45,616 nt of DNA, taken from assembly GCA_009392815.1 (NCBI GenBank), contig VFFS01000034.1:1-45616 (forward strand). The letters are read 5' to 3'. The notes under the pieces were generated by a model. That model did not search any database and was not told the origin of the DNA. It saw only the letters and a list, made by a program, of their open reading frames with translations. Position 1 is the stretch's first letter; each line of letters starts with the position of its first letter. Shown piece after piece: positions 16,002 to 25,247 of this stretch. This DNA is from SAR202 cluster bacterium. Its GTDB lineage: Bacteria; Chloroflexota; Dehalococcoidia; Lucifugimonadales; UBA826. The position numbers and the translations under genes are program-made.

Positions 16002-17645
16002 ATGGGTAAAGTTAGTGGGAATTACTTAATTGCAAAAACCTTGAAGGAAGAGGGAGTAGATACCCTTTTCTATTTAATGGGCGGTCCTGACTTCGACATC
16101 GTAATGGAATGTCAAGATGTCGGGATTAGAACGATTGACTTTAGACATGAGCAAGCTGCGGCGTTTGCAGCCCATGCATATTCCCGAGTTACAGGAAAAC
16201 CAGGAGTAATAACGGCGGCATCTGGTCCTGGAACTCTTAATTTGATAACCGGGGTTTACACTGCTTCCATTGATTGCTCTCCCATGGTGATTTTGGGTGG
16301 TGCTAGCCCCGTTCATGAGATTAGCCGAGATGCTTTTCAAGAGGTTGATCAAGTAGGAATAATGCAACCCCTTTGTAAATACTGGCACCGGCCCACTATG
16401 GCTTCCAGATATCCTGAAATTGTAAGTACTGCCTACAGGCAGGCCCAATCTGGACGTCCTGGGCCCACATATATTGATTGTGGTGGTGATGTTTTGTACG
16501 AAGAGGTGGAAGAATCGGAAGTCTTTCCGCCTACCAGGGCCGAAACGCGGGCGAGACCAGCAGCAGAGAGTGCCGCGATCGATAAAGCTATGGGCTTGAT
16601 ATCTGGCGCAGAAAGACCCCTAATATTTGCGGGTGGAGGAGCGTTCTTTTCAGGTGCGGCTCCAGAGCTTGAGAGGTTTGTAGACACTACAAACATTCCT
16701 TTCTATACGGCTCCGATGTCCAGAGGTCTGGTACCAGAAGACCACCGTGTTTCATTTCCAGCAGCAAGGTCAACCGCTATGCGTGAAGCTGACGTTGTTT
16801 TAGTTGTTGGTACCCGACTTAACTGGATGATGAATTACGGAAGGCGATTTAACCCAAATGCAAAAATTATCCAAATTGACATAGATGAAGGGGAGTTAGG
16901 CCACAATCAAAACATTGATCTTGGTATATTTGGGGACGCGAAGGCTGTTATGTCTCAGTTGAATGAGGCTGCGGAGGCAAGCCCTTCTGATTACGCTGGT
17001 GCCCTTGAGTCTGAATGGATTTTGAGTCTTCAAAAAGCTCAAGATGACAGATCAGCTCGTAGTGCGGCCATTCTTAATTCTGATCAGGTTCCAATACATC
17101 CTCTTAGACTATGTAACGAGATCACAGAATTTCTGGACAGAGACGCCATTGTTTCTGTGGATGGAAATGAAATACTTCATTTTGGTAGACAATCAATTCC
17201 AACTTACTACCCTGGACATCGTCTCAATTCTGGTGTGACAGGCACAATGGGAGTGGGGCTTCCATATGGAATAGGGGCCCAGGTGGCCAAGCCGGATAAA
17301 CAAGTTTTGGTTCTTCATGGGGATGGCTCAATGGGTATGAATGCCATGGAGATCGATACAGCCGTTAGGCATAATTTACCGGTAGTGACCGTTATTAGTA
17401 ATAACGCTGGTTGGACTGCAAGAACTCCGGACAAAAGGAAACCTGGGAGAGAGTTAGGATTCACAGCCTATGACGAAATGGCTCAGGCCTTGCATGGCTA
17501 TGGAGAAAAAGTGGAAGATCCGGCTGAGATAAAACCAGCTTTGGATCGAGCCTTTTCTAGTGGGAAAGCAGCAGTTGTTAACGTCATTGTTGAACCTACT
17601 GCCGCAGGTGTATCAAGATCCTGGGGTGGTTCTCGTATGGAGTAG
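16002..17645 (+). CDS. Thiamine-diphosphate-dependent enzyme, acetolactate synthase-like
   Basis: This is a member of the pyruvate oxidase/acetolactate synthase superfamily, 547 residues with three domains. The pyrimidine-binding domain carries the catalytic glutamate at residue 50 (DFRHEQAAAF) and SGPGTLNLITGVYTA. The central nucleotide-binding-type domain is about 190-330. The C-terminal pyrophosphate domain has GDGSMGMNAMEIDTA running to ISNNAGW, the standard Mg-TPP motif. Substrate-specific residues do not point clearly to acetolactate synthase itself: no small regulatory subunit or ilv gene lies nearby, and the neighbours are rnc and glyA. It may be a 2-oxoacid decarboxylase, a carboligase or a 2-hydroxyacyl-CoA-lyase-type enzyme. 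It converges on glyA with stops 9 bases apart. Confidence 0.88.
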   Translation: MGKVSGNYLIAKTLKEEGVDTLFYLMGGPDFDIVMECQDVGIRTIDFRHEQAAAFAAHAYSRVTGKPGVITAASGPGTLNLITGVYTASIDCSPMVILGGASPVHEISRDAFQEVDQVGIMQPLCKYWHRPTMASRYPEIVSTAYRQAQSGRPGPTYIDCGGDVLYEEVEESEVFPPTRAETRARPAAESAAIDKAMGLISGAERPLIFAGGGAFFSGAAPELERFVDTTNIPFYTAPMSRGLVPEDHRVSFPAARSTAMREADVVLVVGTRLNWMMNYGRRFNPNAKIIQIDIDEGELGHNQNIDLGIFGDAKAVMSQLNEAAEASPSDYAGALESEWILSLQKAQDDRSARSAAILNSDQVPIHPLRLCNEITEFLDRDAIVSVDGNEILHFGRQSIPTYYPGHRLNSGVTGTMGVGLPYGIGAQVAKPDKQVLVLHGDGSMGMNAMEIDTAVRHNLPVVTVISNNAGWTARTPDKRKPGRELGFTAYDEMAQALHGYGEKVEDPAEIKPALDRAFSSGKAAVVNVIVEPTAAGVSRSWGGSRME

Positions 17646-17654
17646 TTGTCTAGG

Positions 17655-18899
17655 TTAGGGAGAACTAATTCCTGGAGCGGGGTATGCCTCTAATAGATTG
17701 AGTGCTTGCTGTTGAACATTGGACTCAAACTGAGTATCCCCCAGATTGCTCAAAACCTGCAATATCAAGTTTCCAACTTCTTTAATGGCAGGTTCCCTCA
17801 TACCTCGGCTTGTAAGGGCAGGTGTACCCAGGCGCATCCCACTTGCTTGCCTCGGCGGGAGTTTGTCGAAAGGAATGGCGTTTCTGTTAACTACTATATT
17901 AGATCTGCTAAGAGAGTCCTCCGCTTCTTTCCCTGTGATTCCAAGCGGCGTTAGGTCCACAAGTACCATATGGTTATCAGTTCCTGATGAAACCAGTCTG
18001 AGACCACCATCTTTCAGAGTACTAGCTAAAATTTTTGCGTTAGTGATAACTTGCTCTTGATATAATTTGAAGTCTGGGGTGGAGGCCTCCTTAAATGCTA
18101 CAGCTTTTGCTGCAATTGTGTGTTCCAATGGACCACCTTGCATATTGGGAAAAACGGCGCTGTTGATCTTTCTTGCTAAATCCTTTCTTGCAAAAATCAT
18201 TCCCCCTCTGGGACCCCTAAGTGTTTTGTGTGTTGTGGAGGTCACAATGTCAGCTTCTCCTATTGGGGAGGGATGCAGCCCAGCCGCTACTAAACCTGCG
18301 ATATGTGCCATATCGACCATAAGTTTGGACTCTACTTCGTCACATATTTGTCTGAATTTAGTGAAGTCTATGGTTCTTGTGTAGGCTGATGCTCCCGCAA
18401 TAATTAACTTTGGTCGGTGTTTTTTTGCTAGAAACTCCACTTCATCAAAATCTATTGTTTCTAGTTCCCTGTCGACTCCATAACTGAGGAAATTGTAGAG
18501 CTTAGCAGAAAAATTTACGGGGCTTCCATGAGTTAGATGGCCTCCATGCTCCAACCCCATTCCTAGTACAGTGTCTCCTGGTTCCAAAGAGGCGAAATAT
18601 GCGGCCATATTTGCTTGGGCACCGCTGTGCGGTTGTACATTCGCATATTCAGCTTGGAATAGAGACTTAGCCCTTTCAATTGCTAATTGTTCTACTACGT
18701 CAACAAACTCGCACCCTCCGTAATAACGTTTTCCTGGATATCCTTCAGCATATTTGTTTGTGAAAATTGAGCCTTGGGCCTCCATTACAGATGGGCTGGC
18801 ATAATTTTCTGAGGCTATAAGATTTATGTTTGTTGACTGTCGTATTTTTTCGTTGGAAATTGCTTCGGCTATTTTAATGTCGACCTTTTCGAGGGCCAT
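17655..18899 (-). CDS. glyA: Serine hydroxymethyltransferase
   Basis: This PLP enzyme converts serine and tetrahydrofolate to glycine and 5,10-methylene-THF, the main source of one-carbon units. It has 414 residues, normal for bacteria. Visible hallmarks are [19 protein letters not shown], the [15 protein letters not shown] cofactor region, [12 protein letters not shown], and the PLP lysine Lys225 in [18 protein letters not shown] precedes the ATG by nine bases. It stands alone on its strand, divergent from thrC. Its folate link fits the window's folE, folP and folK genes, which are not adjacent. Confidence 0.98.
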   Translation of the reverse strand: MALEKVDIKIAEAISNEKIRQSTNINLIASENYASPSVMEAQGSIFTNKYAEGYPGKRYYGGCEFVDVVEQLAIERAKSLFQAEYANVQPHSGAQANMAAYFASLEPGDTVLGMGLEHGGHLTHGSPVNFSAKLYNFLSYGVDRELETIDFDEVEFLAKKHRPKLIIAGASAYTRTIDFTKFRQICDEVESKLMVDMAHIAGLVAAGLHPSPIGEADIVTSTTHKTLRGPRGGMIFARKDLARKINSAVFPNMQGGPLEHTIAAKAVAFKEASTPDFKLYQEQVITNAKILASTLKDGGLRLVSSGTDNHMVLVDLTPLGITGKEAEDSLSRSNIVVNRNAIPFDKLPPRQASGMRLGTPALTSRGMREPAIKEVGNLILQVLSNLGDTQFESNVQQQALNLLEAYPAPGISSP

Positions 18900-19246
18900 T
18901 GAAAGAATCCTTTGTAGTATTTTTATAGTTGAATCGGTCCTGATTGTGCTACTTTTTCATAACACAGAACCTGTTCGAAGATTTTTATTGCTGCCAATTC
19001 AATTCTATTTTCCAAATGTTTCACAAGCAAATGACACCCTTTCACATTATTGGGGTCTCATCAGACAAATTAGAATGACTAGTAGGTTGATGCGCCTACA
19101 CATGTTTTAGGCTATCTTGCAGGGCTAGAGGCACTGAGATAAAGTAATTCAGTTACAGTTAAGTGTTGAGGTTTTAATTAACTAAAGCTTGGGCACCCGA
19201 AAAAAAGTCTAGCCTAGAGAAGACATGAGGGATTTTACTCAGTTTT
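18900..19246. other. Divergent promoter region between glyA and thrC
   Basis: This 347-base gap should hold promoters for glyA (minus) and thrC (plus). I see no gene and no recognisable riboswitch. A small hairpin, GTAGG/CCTAC with an 8-base loop (19082-19099), is present without a T-run. No confident -35/-10 pair was found. Confidence 0.4.
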
Positions 19247-20302
19247 ATGATCACCGGTGTTTTGGAACGATATCGAGATTACCTTCCAGTTAGTTCGGCA
19301 ACTCCTATTATTTCAATAGGTGAAGGAGACACCCCGCTTGTTAAGTCTTCTCATATTGGTGACAGAATCGGCTGTAGGGCTCTTTTTTTTAAGCTAGAAG
19401 GTTGCAATCCAACTGGGTCTTTTAAAGATAGAGGTATGGTGGTTGCGGTAGCTAAAGCTGTTGAAAAGGGATTTGACAGTATTGCATGTGCCTCTACCGG
19501 TAATACCAGTGCTTCTGCTGCTGCTTATGGTGCACATTGCGGACTAAGAACTACTTTAATAGTTCCGAAAGGCAATGTAGCCAGAGGTAAATTGGCTCAG
19601 GCCGTCGCCTATGGCGCCCACATAGCAATGGTCGACGGAAGTTTTGATGATGCTTTGGAAATAGTTCAAGAGTTGTGTAAAAAACATTCGATTGAGTTGG
19701 TTAACTCGGTTAACCCTAATCGTATAGAAGGCCAGAAAACCGCAGCTTTTGAAATCATTGATGACCTCGGCGAGGCTCCAGATGCTTTGTTCATACCTGT
19801 TGGTAATGCAGGTAACATTACAGCCTATTGGAAAGGATTCAAAGAGTTTTTTGATATAGGCCGGAGTAGCATCCTTCCTGTACTAAACGGCTACCAGGCT
19901 CTAGGTGCCGCTCCGATAGTAAATGGTGCGCCAGTTGCGAACCCTAAAACCGTTGCTTCGGCTATTAGAATAGGTAATCCGGCCAGCTGGGGAAGTGCTG
20001 TTCAAGCACGAGACGAGTCAAAAGGAATGATAGGCGCTGTTTCTGACGAGGAGATACTGTCTGCGTATAGATTGGTTGCGGAATATGAGGGAATATTTTG
20101 TGAGCCTGCTTCTGCCGCCTGTGTAGCAGGGCTTCTAAAGCAGCGGGAAGAAGGCATAGATTTTTCAGGAAAGACAATCGTCTGTGTTTTAACAGGTAAC
20201 GGCCTCAAAGATCCGGATGTTGCGAATGAGATTGTGCCGGCATCATTGGGCGAATATAAGGCTGAACTTGGATCCGTTGAGCAGGCATTAACTAAGTCAT
20301 GA
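19247..20302 (+). CDS. thrC: Threonine synthase
   Basis: This PLP-dependent enzyme makes threonine from O-phosphohomoserine. At 351 residues it is the short form typical of many bacteria. GEGDTPLVKS at the N-terminus and the PLP lysine Lys60 in NPTGSFKDRGM are diagnostic, followed by CASTGNTSASAAAYGA and the phosphate-binding region PVGNAGNITAYWKGF. The C-terminal VCVLTGNGLKDPD is characteristic of threonine synthase rather than threonine dehydratase. It begins a plus-strand unit and overlaps folE by four bases (ATGA). No ribosome-binding site at the usual distance is obvious. Confidence 0.95.
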   Translation: MITGVLERYRDYLPVSSATPIISIGEGDTPLVKSSHIGDRIGCRALFFKLEGCNPTGSFKDRGMVVAVAKAVEKGFDSIACASTGNTSASAAAYGAHCGLRTTLIVPKGNVARGKLAQAVAYGAHIAMVDGSFDDALEIVQELCKKHSIELVNSVNPNRIEGQKTAAFEIIDDLGEAPDALFIPVGNAGNITAYWKGFKEFFDIGRSSILPVLNGYQALGAAPIVNGAPVANPKTVASAIRIGNPASWGSAVQARDESKGMIGAVSDEEILSAYRLVAEYEGIFCEPASAACVAGLLKQREEGIDFSGKTIVCVLTGNGLKDPDVANEIVPASLGEYKAELGSVEQALTKS

Positions 20303-20901
20303 AACGTTCTGGATTCCAGCAGAATCCGGTGACCAACGTACCGTTACAGTCGATGATGGAGGCGGTCAAAAACATGTTGATCGCTATCGGAGAAAACCCA
20401 GAAAGGGAAGGTTTAAAAAACACCCCGAAGCGGGTAGGGGAATTTTATTTAGATTTCTTTTCTGGCTTAAATGAGGATCCTAAGCTCGAATTGGTGACCG
20501 AGTTTGATGAGAATCACTATGAGCCTGTTATAGTTACTAATATTGAATTTTTCTCTGTTTGTGAACATCACCTACTGCCTTTCGTGGGTTATGCTCATTT
20601 AGGCTATATACCAAGTGGCAAAGTTGTCGGTGTGAGTAAACTTGTCAGAGTTTTAGATATTTTTTCTAGGAGACCACAGATTCAAGAGCGACTTGCCGAT
20701 CAAGTTGTCGATACTATTCATAATGAACTCGTATCAGATTCCACCTATGTTTTTCTATCCGCTGAGCATATGTGCATGACTTTGAGAGGGGTAAGGAAGT
20801 CAGGGAGCCATATTGTTACTTCGGCTGAAAGAGGAGATAAGGCTGGTTTAGAGTTAATCAAATCTGGAATTTCAATAGATACCTTGAAAGGACTTGAATG
20901 A
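20299..20901 (+). CDS. folE: GTP cyclohydrolase I
   Basis: This enzyme catalyses the first step of tetrahydrofolate synthesis, GTP to 7,8-dihydroneopterin triphosphate. It has 200 residues, normal length. Zinc ligands are visible as Cys88 and His91 in SVCEHHLLPF and the later cysteine in EHMCMTLRGVRK. The signatures GYIPSGKVVGVSKLVR and ERLADQVVDTI are conserved. Both ends overlap neighbours by four bases (ATGA with thrC upstream and with the acyltransferase downstream), so the three genes are translationally coupled. The later pathway genes folP and folK lie 18 kb away at 38552-39858. Confidence 0.97.
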   Translation: MKRSGFQQNPVTNVPLQSMMEAVKNMLIAIGENPEREGLKNTPKRVGEFYLDFFSGLNEDPKLELVTEFDENHYEPVIVTNIEFFSVCEHHLLPFVGYAHLGYIPSGKVVGVSKLVRVLDIFSRRPQIQERLADQVVDTIHNELVSDSTYVFLSAEHMCMTLRGVRKSGSHIVTSAERGDKAGLELIKSGISIDTLKGLE

Positions 20902-21875
20902 CTGAATACTTCGGACAGGAATATCAGAGAGCTCAAAGAACTTGGGAGCAAATACTTCCTGAGTGTTCGATGAATACGATATTCATAACACCTTTATGGC
21001 AATCTGTTTGGTGGAAAAGATTTACGCCAAGCGGGAAATTGATTATTGAGGTGGTCGATGACGGGGAATTTGATTTGGGTGTTATCCCACTCCATATCAA
21101 TGAAGGAATGGCAAGTTTTATTGGAGATTCAAACTTATACGACTATATGGATTTTCCCGTGGTAGCAGGCAAGGAGGAATTGTTTTTTACAAAAGCACTA
21201 AAAAAAATTAGCCAACTGGATTGGCAAACTCTTAAATTAGAGTCGATTTTTGAAGATTCCCCAACTCTGGAATTTATATCTGATAAATCGCGGGCGCTGG
21301 GAATGGATGTTGAAATCAAAGAATCCGATAAAACTCCTCTTGTCCTTCTGCCAGATACCTGGGACGAATATCTACTTCAGTTGCGCAAGAAAGATAGGCA
21401 TGAATTACGCCGTAAATTTCGTAGACTTGACGCCAATGGTGATAGTGAACAAATTGAAGTAAATGTAGATTCTGAAAACGTGGACACAGTTATGGATCAA
21501 TTTTTCGATCTTATGGCTTTGAGCGGCGAAGATAAGAGTATTTTTCTTGATACTGATAACAGGGGATTTTTCAAGGACATAGCTACTTCTCTTTCTGATT
21601 CCGGCCAATTTAGATTGTTTTTTCTAGAGATAAATGGAGTTAAGGTTGCGACGTGTATATGCTTTGATTATGGAGAGAACTTCCTTCTTTATAACAGCGG
21701 ATATAATCCCGAATACTCGTCTTTAAGTGTGGGTTTATTAAACAAGGCAAATACGATTTCTACCGCCATTGAGTCATCTAAAAAGCAATACAATTTTCTT
21801 AAAGGGACTGAAAGGTATAAGTATCATCTGGGCGCTCAGGAATCTTCAGTATTCGATGTAATCATTAAAAGGTGA
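20898..21875 (+). CDS. GNAT-fold acyltransferase of the CelD/FemAB-like type
   Basis: This 325-residue protein resembles the BioF2/CelD/BcsL group of acetyltransferase-fold proteins. An N-terminal half (TPLWQSVWWKRF ... IPLHI) is followed by a polar helix, LRKKDRHELRRKFRRL, near residues 165-180. A second GNAT-like half contains GQFRLFFLEINGVKVATCIC, YNSGYNPEYSSLSVGLLN and a terminal FLKGTERYKYHLG. These motifs are typical of FemAB-like transferases that act on cell-envelope or polysaccharide substrates. It is ATGA-coupled to folE and lies about 100 bases before the MshA-like glycosyltransferase. Substrate is unknown. Confidence 0.75.
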   Translation: MTEYFGQEYQRAQRTWEQILPECSMNTIFITPLWQSVWWKRFTPSGKLIIEVVDDGEFDLGVIPLHINEGMASFIGDSNLYDYMDFPVVAGKEELFFTKALKKISQLDWQTLKLESIFEDSPTLEFISDKSRALGMDVEIKESDKTPLVLLPDTWDEYLLQLRKKDRHELRRKFRRLDANGDSEQIEVNVDSENVDTVMDQFFDLMALSGEDKSIFLDTDNRGFFKDIATSLSDSGQFRLFFLEINGVKVATCICFDYGENFLLYNSGYNPEYSSLSVGLLNKANTISTAIESSKKQYNFLKGTERYKYHLGAQESSVFDVIIKR

Positions 21876-21978
21876 ATTTGCCATTTTGATACAATTTGAG
21901 GTGGTCGAATATTAAACATCGTAAATTGGTCATCAATTTTGATGATGTTAATCATGAGTGGATATATAAAGTGATGTC

Positions 21979-23196
21979 ATGCGTTTAGCCCTGATTAGTT
22001 TTCATGGCTGTCCGGTTGCCCGTCTGGGTGAGAAAGATACCGGTGGCATGAATGTCTATGTTTTAAATCTCGCTAATGAGTTGGGGAGCCTTGGGCATCA
22101 CGTAGATGTGTTTACAAGATATCATGATGTTCAGGATCCCAAGATTGTGGAACTCAGTTTAAACGTGAGGGTGGTCCATTTGGATGGGGGACCTATATCG
22201 GAGAGAAAGGAAGATCTTGGCATCCACACTACTGACTTTGCGGCCAACCTACATGAATTCATTTCTGAAGAAGCTATTGAGTATGACCTTGTTCATAGTC
22301 ACTACTGGCTGTCAGGAAAGATAGCGGCTGAAATTTCGCGCACGTGTAATGTCCCACACGTGGCCACCTTTCATACTCTCGCTAAAACAAAATTGAGAGC
22401 CCGTGCTGGAGAGAAAGAAACTTCACACAGGGCGAATATAGAATTAGAAATAATGCAATCTTCTCATTCTTTGTTGGTTTTAACGGAGAAAGAAAAAGAG
22501 GATATTCGAGAACTCTACGATATTCCTGCCCGAAATATTGAAGTTATACCTGCAGGGGTTGATACGAATCGATTTAATGTCGAGGATAAAATAACCTCCC
22601 GAAACCATATTGGGATCGCTGACAGAGAGACACTTCTCTATGTCGGTCGTATCGAACCTATTAAAGGCCTCGACATACTTTTTGATGCTTTGAAGACCTT
22701 GTCTCATTCTAGAGATTTGCAGCTTGTAGTCGTAGGTGGAAGTCTTTCAGGAGATAAAGAACTAAAGGCTCTGATGGAAAAGGCCGAAACTCTTGGAATA
22801 TCGGATCTAATTGATTTTAGAGGATCAGTGGAACAGTCAGATCTTAAATATTATTACTCGGCGGCAGACATATTTGTACTTCCTTCACATTACGAGAGTT
22901 TTGGTTTGGTAGCGCTGGAAGCAATGGCATGCGGAACCCCCGTGGTAGCATCCCGTGTTGGGGGAATCCCATCTTTTTTGGATGACGGTAACGTAGGTTA
23001 TTTGATTCCTTGGAGGTGCCCGGAACCCTTTGCGGACAAGATAGAAATTCTCCTTGAAAATCATGATCTCAGGAAATATATGGGTAAATCGGCCGCCTTG
23101 AAGGCTGATCAAATGAATTGGTCGGGGATCGCGAGACAAGTGGTGGGCCTATATGGCTCTGCCATTGAAGAATATGGTCTGAAGGAAGCCGTTTGA
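21979..23196 (+). CDS. GT4-family glycosyltransferase, MshA-like
   Basis: This GT-B fold glycosyltransferase has 405 residues. Its N-terminal half strongly recalls actinobacterial MshA: MRLALISFHGCPVA, DTGGMNVYVLNLANELG, and VHSHYWLSGKIAAE. The C-terminal half has the nucleotide-sugar signature LYVGRIEPIKGLDIL, and the EX7E-type motif in PSHYESFGLVALEAMACGTP, common to GT4 enzymes. MshA joins GlcNAc to inositol phosphate in mycothiol synthesis; sucrose-phosphate synthases and glycolipid transferases are close relatives, so the donor and acceptor are uncertain. The adjacent PIG-L deacetylase and tandem GNAT make a thiol- or glycolipid-type pathway plausible. It converges on the GNAT gene with a 12-base gap. 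Confidence 0.82.
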   Translation: MRLALISFHGCPVARLGEKDTGGMNVYVLNLANELGSLGHHVDVFTRYHDVQDPKIVELSLNVRVVHLDGGPISERKEDLGIHTTDFAANLHEFISEEAIEYDLVHSHYWLSGKIAAEISRTCNVPHVATFHTLAKTKLRARAGEKETSHRANIELEIMQSSHSLLVLTEKEKEDIRELYDIPARNIEVIPAGVDTNRFNVEDKITSRNHIGIADRETLLYVGRIEPIKGLDILFDALKTLSHSRDLQLVVVGGSLSGDKELKALMEKAETLGISDLIDFRGSVEQSDLKYYYSAADIFVLPSHYESFGLVALEAMACGTPVVASRVGGIPSFLDDGNVGYLIPWRCPEPFADKIEILLENHDLRKYMGKSAALKADQMNWSGIARQVVGLYGSAIEEYGLKEAV

Positions 23197-23208
23197 ATTA
23201 GACCTTGA

Positions 23209-24159
23209 TTATTGATCCGCAATCCTATGGTTTGTGTACTCATACCATTCCGTCTCAGAAATCATTTTGAAGCCAAGGCTTTCATACAGTTGTCTGGCAG
23301 GAATATTTTCAGAGTCGACTTCTAATTCAATTGCCCCTACATTTTTTTGGATCAGATGGTGCATACCTGCAGTTACCACCGCTCTCCCAAGTCTCTGGCC
23401 TCTAAACTCTGGAGCCACACCTGTCATCGAAACCCAACCAATTGATTCAGACGCGTTGGAAGCAAACAAGGTCCAGTTGTAACCAGCCAATTTCTTATTT
23501 TCTCTAATTACCAGAATTCCATCTTCCTCGCTCCGTTCCATAAATATTCGCCTGTGTATTTCTTCTTCAGTGTTTGGAGAAAACCCCCAGTGTTCTGCAA
23601 ATGAATCGTTTTGGAGTGCCGTAAATTCTGATAATTCCATTTCAGTGTTCAGTGGAGCGATTGAAAATTTTTCCGGCATATTATATTCAGGGAAAGTTAA
23701 CTTATCAGAGGTATCGCACCTTAAATTCATGTATTCCTTGACCTTGACCCATCCGGCATTTCGCAGCGTATTACTCCATTCGGGATCGGATTTCGGAATT
23801 TGAACATGCATGAATTTTAGATTTTTACTCTTTTGATATTGACGGGCAAGCTGTTCGAAATTACTGGTTATATTTCTCTTATTTGGTTGAGATTTTACTG
23901 TTTGGATAGCAACGATTCTGTCAATGGTTGGTTCACATATAAAATGTATGAATCCGTTGATGGATTTTTCGTTTGTCTCATCAGTTGATATGAAACAGTT
24001 CTCCAGTGGGTTGGCTCCAGGCATAGTATGCCAGTCCCTGAACAAAGATTCGCTGAGTTCCTTCTCAGTACCTATTGATTGAGAAGTTTCATTCAAATAT
24101 CTGACAACTCTCGATGTGTCATGCCAGTTAAATTTTTTTAGTGATTTGTCGTAGCGCAA
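23209..24159 (-). CDS. Tandem GNAT acetyltransferase, MshD-like
   Basis: This 316-residue protein is built of two GNAT domains. The N-terminal one (about 1-150) is divergent. The C-terminal one (about 155-310) is complete, with NDSFAEHWGFSPNTEEE, the acetyl-CoA loop VAPEFRGQRLGRAVV and the end motif DSENIPARQLYESLGF. Length and two-domain layout match mycothiol synthase MshD, but similar double-GNAT proteins with other roles exist. Start is TTG with AGAGG six bases before it. It lies between an MshA-like and a PIG-L gene, on the opposite strand, which supports but does not prove the pathway link. The specific substrate is not known. Confidence 0.75.
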   Translation of the reverse strand: MRYDKSLKKFNWHDTSRVVRYLNETSQSIGTEKELSESLFRDWHTMPGANPLENCFISTDETNEKSINGFIHFICEPTIDRIVAIQTVKSQPNKRNITSNFEQLARQYQKSKNLKFMHVQIPKSDPEWSNTLRNAGWVKVKEYMNLRCDTSDKLTFPEYNMPEKFSIAPLNTEMELSEFTALQNDSFAEHWGFSPNTEEEIHRRIFMERSEEDGILVIRENKKLAGYNWTLFASNASESIGWVSMTGVAPEFRGQRLGRAVVTAGMHHLIQKNVGAIELEVDSENIPARQLYESLGFKMISETEWYEYTNHRIADQ

Positions 24160-24527
24160 ATATTGCCTCTTACCTACTTCTTAAATCGGTGACATTCGCA
24201 TGTGTATAAGTTAATTTATTCATACTTAAATTTGACTATATTTTTCAAATTGATTTTCTCACAAATTTTGTCGTCCAGGTTTCTTATTTCTTTTAATTTT
24301 TTATGAGCCACGATCATATCGCAATAATTAACCTGCTACCAAAAATGTGGAAACTTTGTAGATACCGAATCTATCTTGATTCTAAAGTGAATTATATTTA
24401 AGTCTGTGGGGCTAGTACATAAAATTAGAGAGATACACTTTGATATTAGAATGAATGTGATAATGAATAGCTAATACCTTGTAGATCGGCTATAAATCTA
24501 TCTTTGTTAAAAGTAAAGGTTATGAAA
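24160..24527. promoter_or_regulatory. AT-rich divergent promoter region
   Basis: This gap of about 370 bases between the GNAT gene (minus) and the PIG-L gene (plus) is markedly AT-rich and contains no credible open frame. It must contain both promoters. Several TTGA- and TATAAT-like stretches occur, but none has convincing spacing. The PIG-L gene's AAAGG at 24515-24519 selects the ATG at 24528. Confidence 0.4.
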
Positions 24528-25247
24528 ATGGAAAGTTCTAACTTCTTCCCTGTACCGAGTAAAGCCCTTGTGATAACACCGCATCCCGATGATTCTGAGT
24601 TGGGTTGTGGAGGGACTGTAGCTACGTGGATAAAACAAGGTGCTGAAGTAGTTTATTTGCTTTGTACTAATGGAGACAAAGGCTCATCAGATCCTGACAT
24701 GACATCTCCTAAGCTCGCGGAACTAAGGAAAATTGAGCAGCAGAAGGCAGCAGAAATTCTGGGGGTCCTGGCGGTGGTAAGACTTGATTACCCGGATGGC
24801 TCACTGGAAGATACCCCGCTCTTCAGGGGTCAGTTAGTTGAGGCTATTAGAAGGTATCAACCGGATGTGGCACTTTTCACAGATCCTTTACGCACAGGAT
24901 TTTATTTGCACAGGGATCATAGGATTGCAGGCACTGTCGCCCTCGATGCTCTTTTCCCATACGCCCGAGATCGTCTCCATTATCCCGAACAAGAGTCTGA
25001 AGGGATATTGCCTCATAAGACTCCCGAAGCGTTAATGTGGGGGAGTGAGTCTCCTGATACTTATATCGATATAACCGAGTCAATTGACAAGAAAATAGAA
25101 GCATTGGCTGCACATGAGTCACAGGTTCCGAGTGGTGAGGAAAGCAATGCATTGGCGGATTTAATTAAAATAACAGCCGCTAGGGTCGGAGATAGATGTG
25201 GATACAAATATGCTGAAGGATTTCGAAGGATTTCGTTTAGTATATGA
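24528..25247 (+). CDS. PIG-L/LmbE-family zinc deacetylase, MshB/BshB-like
   Basis: This zinc-dependent N-deacetylase has 239 residues. The metal site is PHPDDSELGCGG (His19, Asp21/Asp22) with HxxH at His128-His131 (LHRDHRIAG), exactly the family pattern. Such enzymes remove acetyl from GlcNAc conjugates, including GlcNAc-inositol in mycothiol (MshB) and GlcNAc-malate in bacillithiol (BshB) synthesis. Start is set at ATG 24528 because AAAGG lies eight bases upstream; ATG 24522 and TTG 24504 are less well placed. It overlaps the phosphatase gene by four bases (ATGA). With the MshA-like glycosyltransferase nearby, a GlcNAc-conjugate substrate is a reasonable inference. Confidence 0.88.
   Translation: MESSNFFPVPSKALVITPHPDDSELGCGGTVATWIKQGAEVVYLLCTNGDKGSSDPDMTSPKLAELRKIEQQKAAEILGVLAVVRLDYPDGSLEDTPLFRGQLVEAIRRYQPDVALFTDPLRTGFYLHRDHRIAGTVALDALFPYARDRLHYPEQESEGILPHKTPEALMWGSESPDTYIDITESIDKKIEALAAHESQVPSGEESNALADLIKITAARVGDRCGYKYAEGFRRISFSI

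Noticed and set aside
15761-16003. Minus-strand 80-codon hydrophobic frame between rnc and the TPP gene
   Set aside because: No ribosome-binding site, it shares its start with the opposite gene's start region, and no recognisable domain; it could be a chance frame.
19082-19099. Hairpin before thrC as a riboswitch or attenuator
   Set aside because: The stem is only 5 bp, has no T-run, and no known riboswitch motif was recognisable around it.
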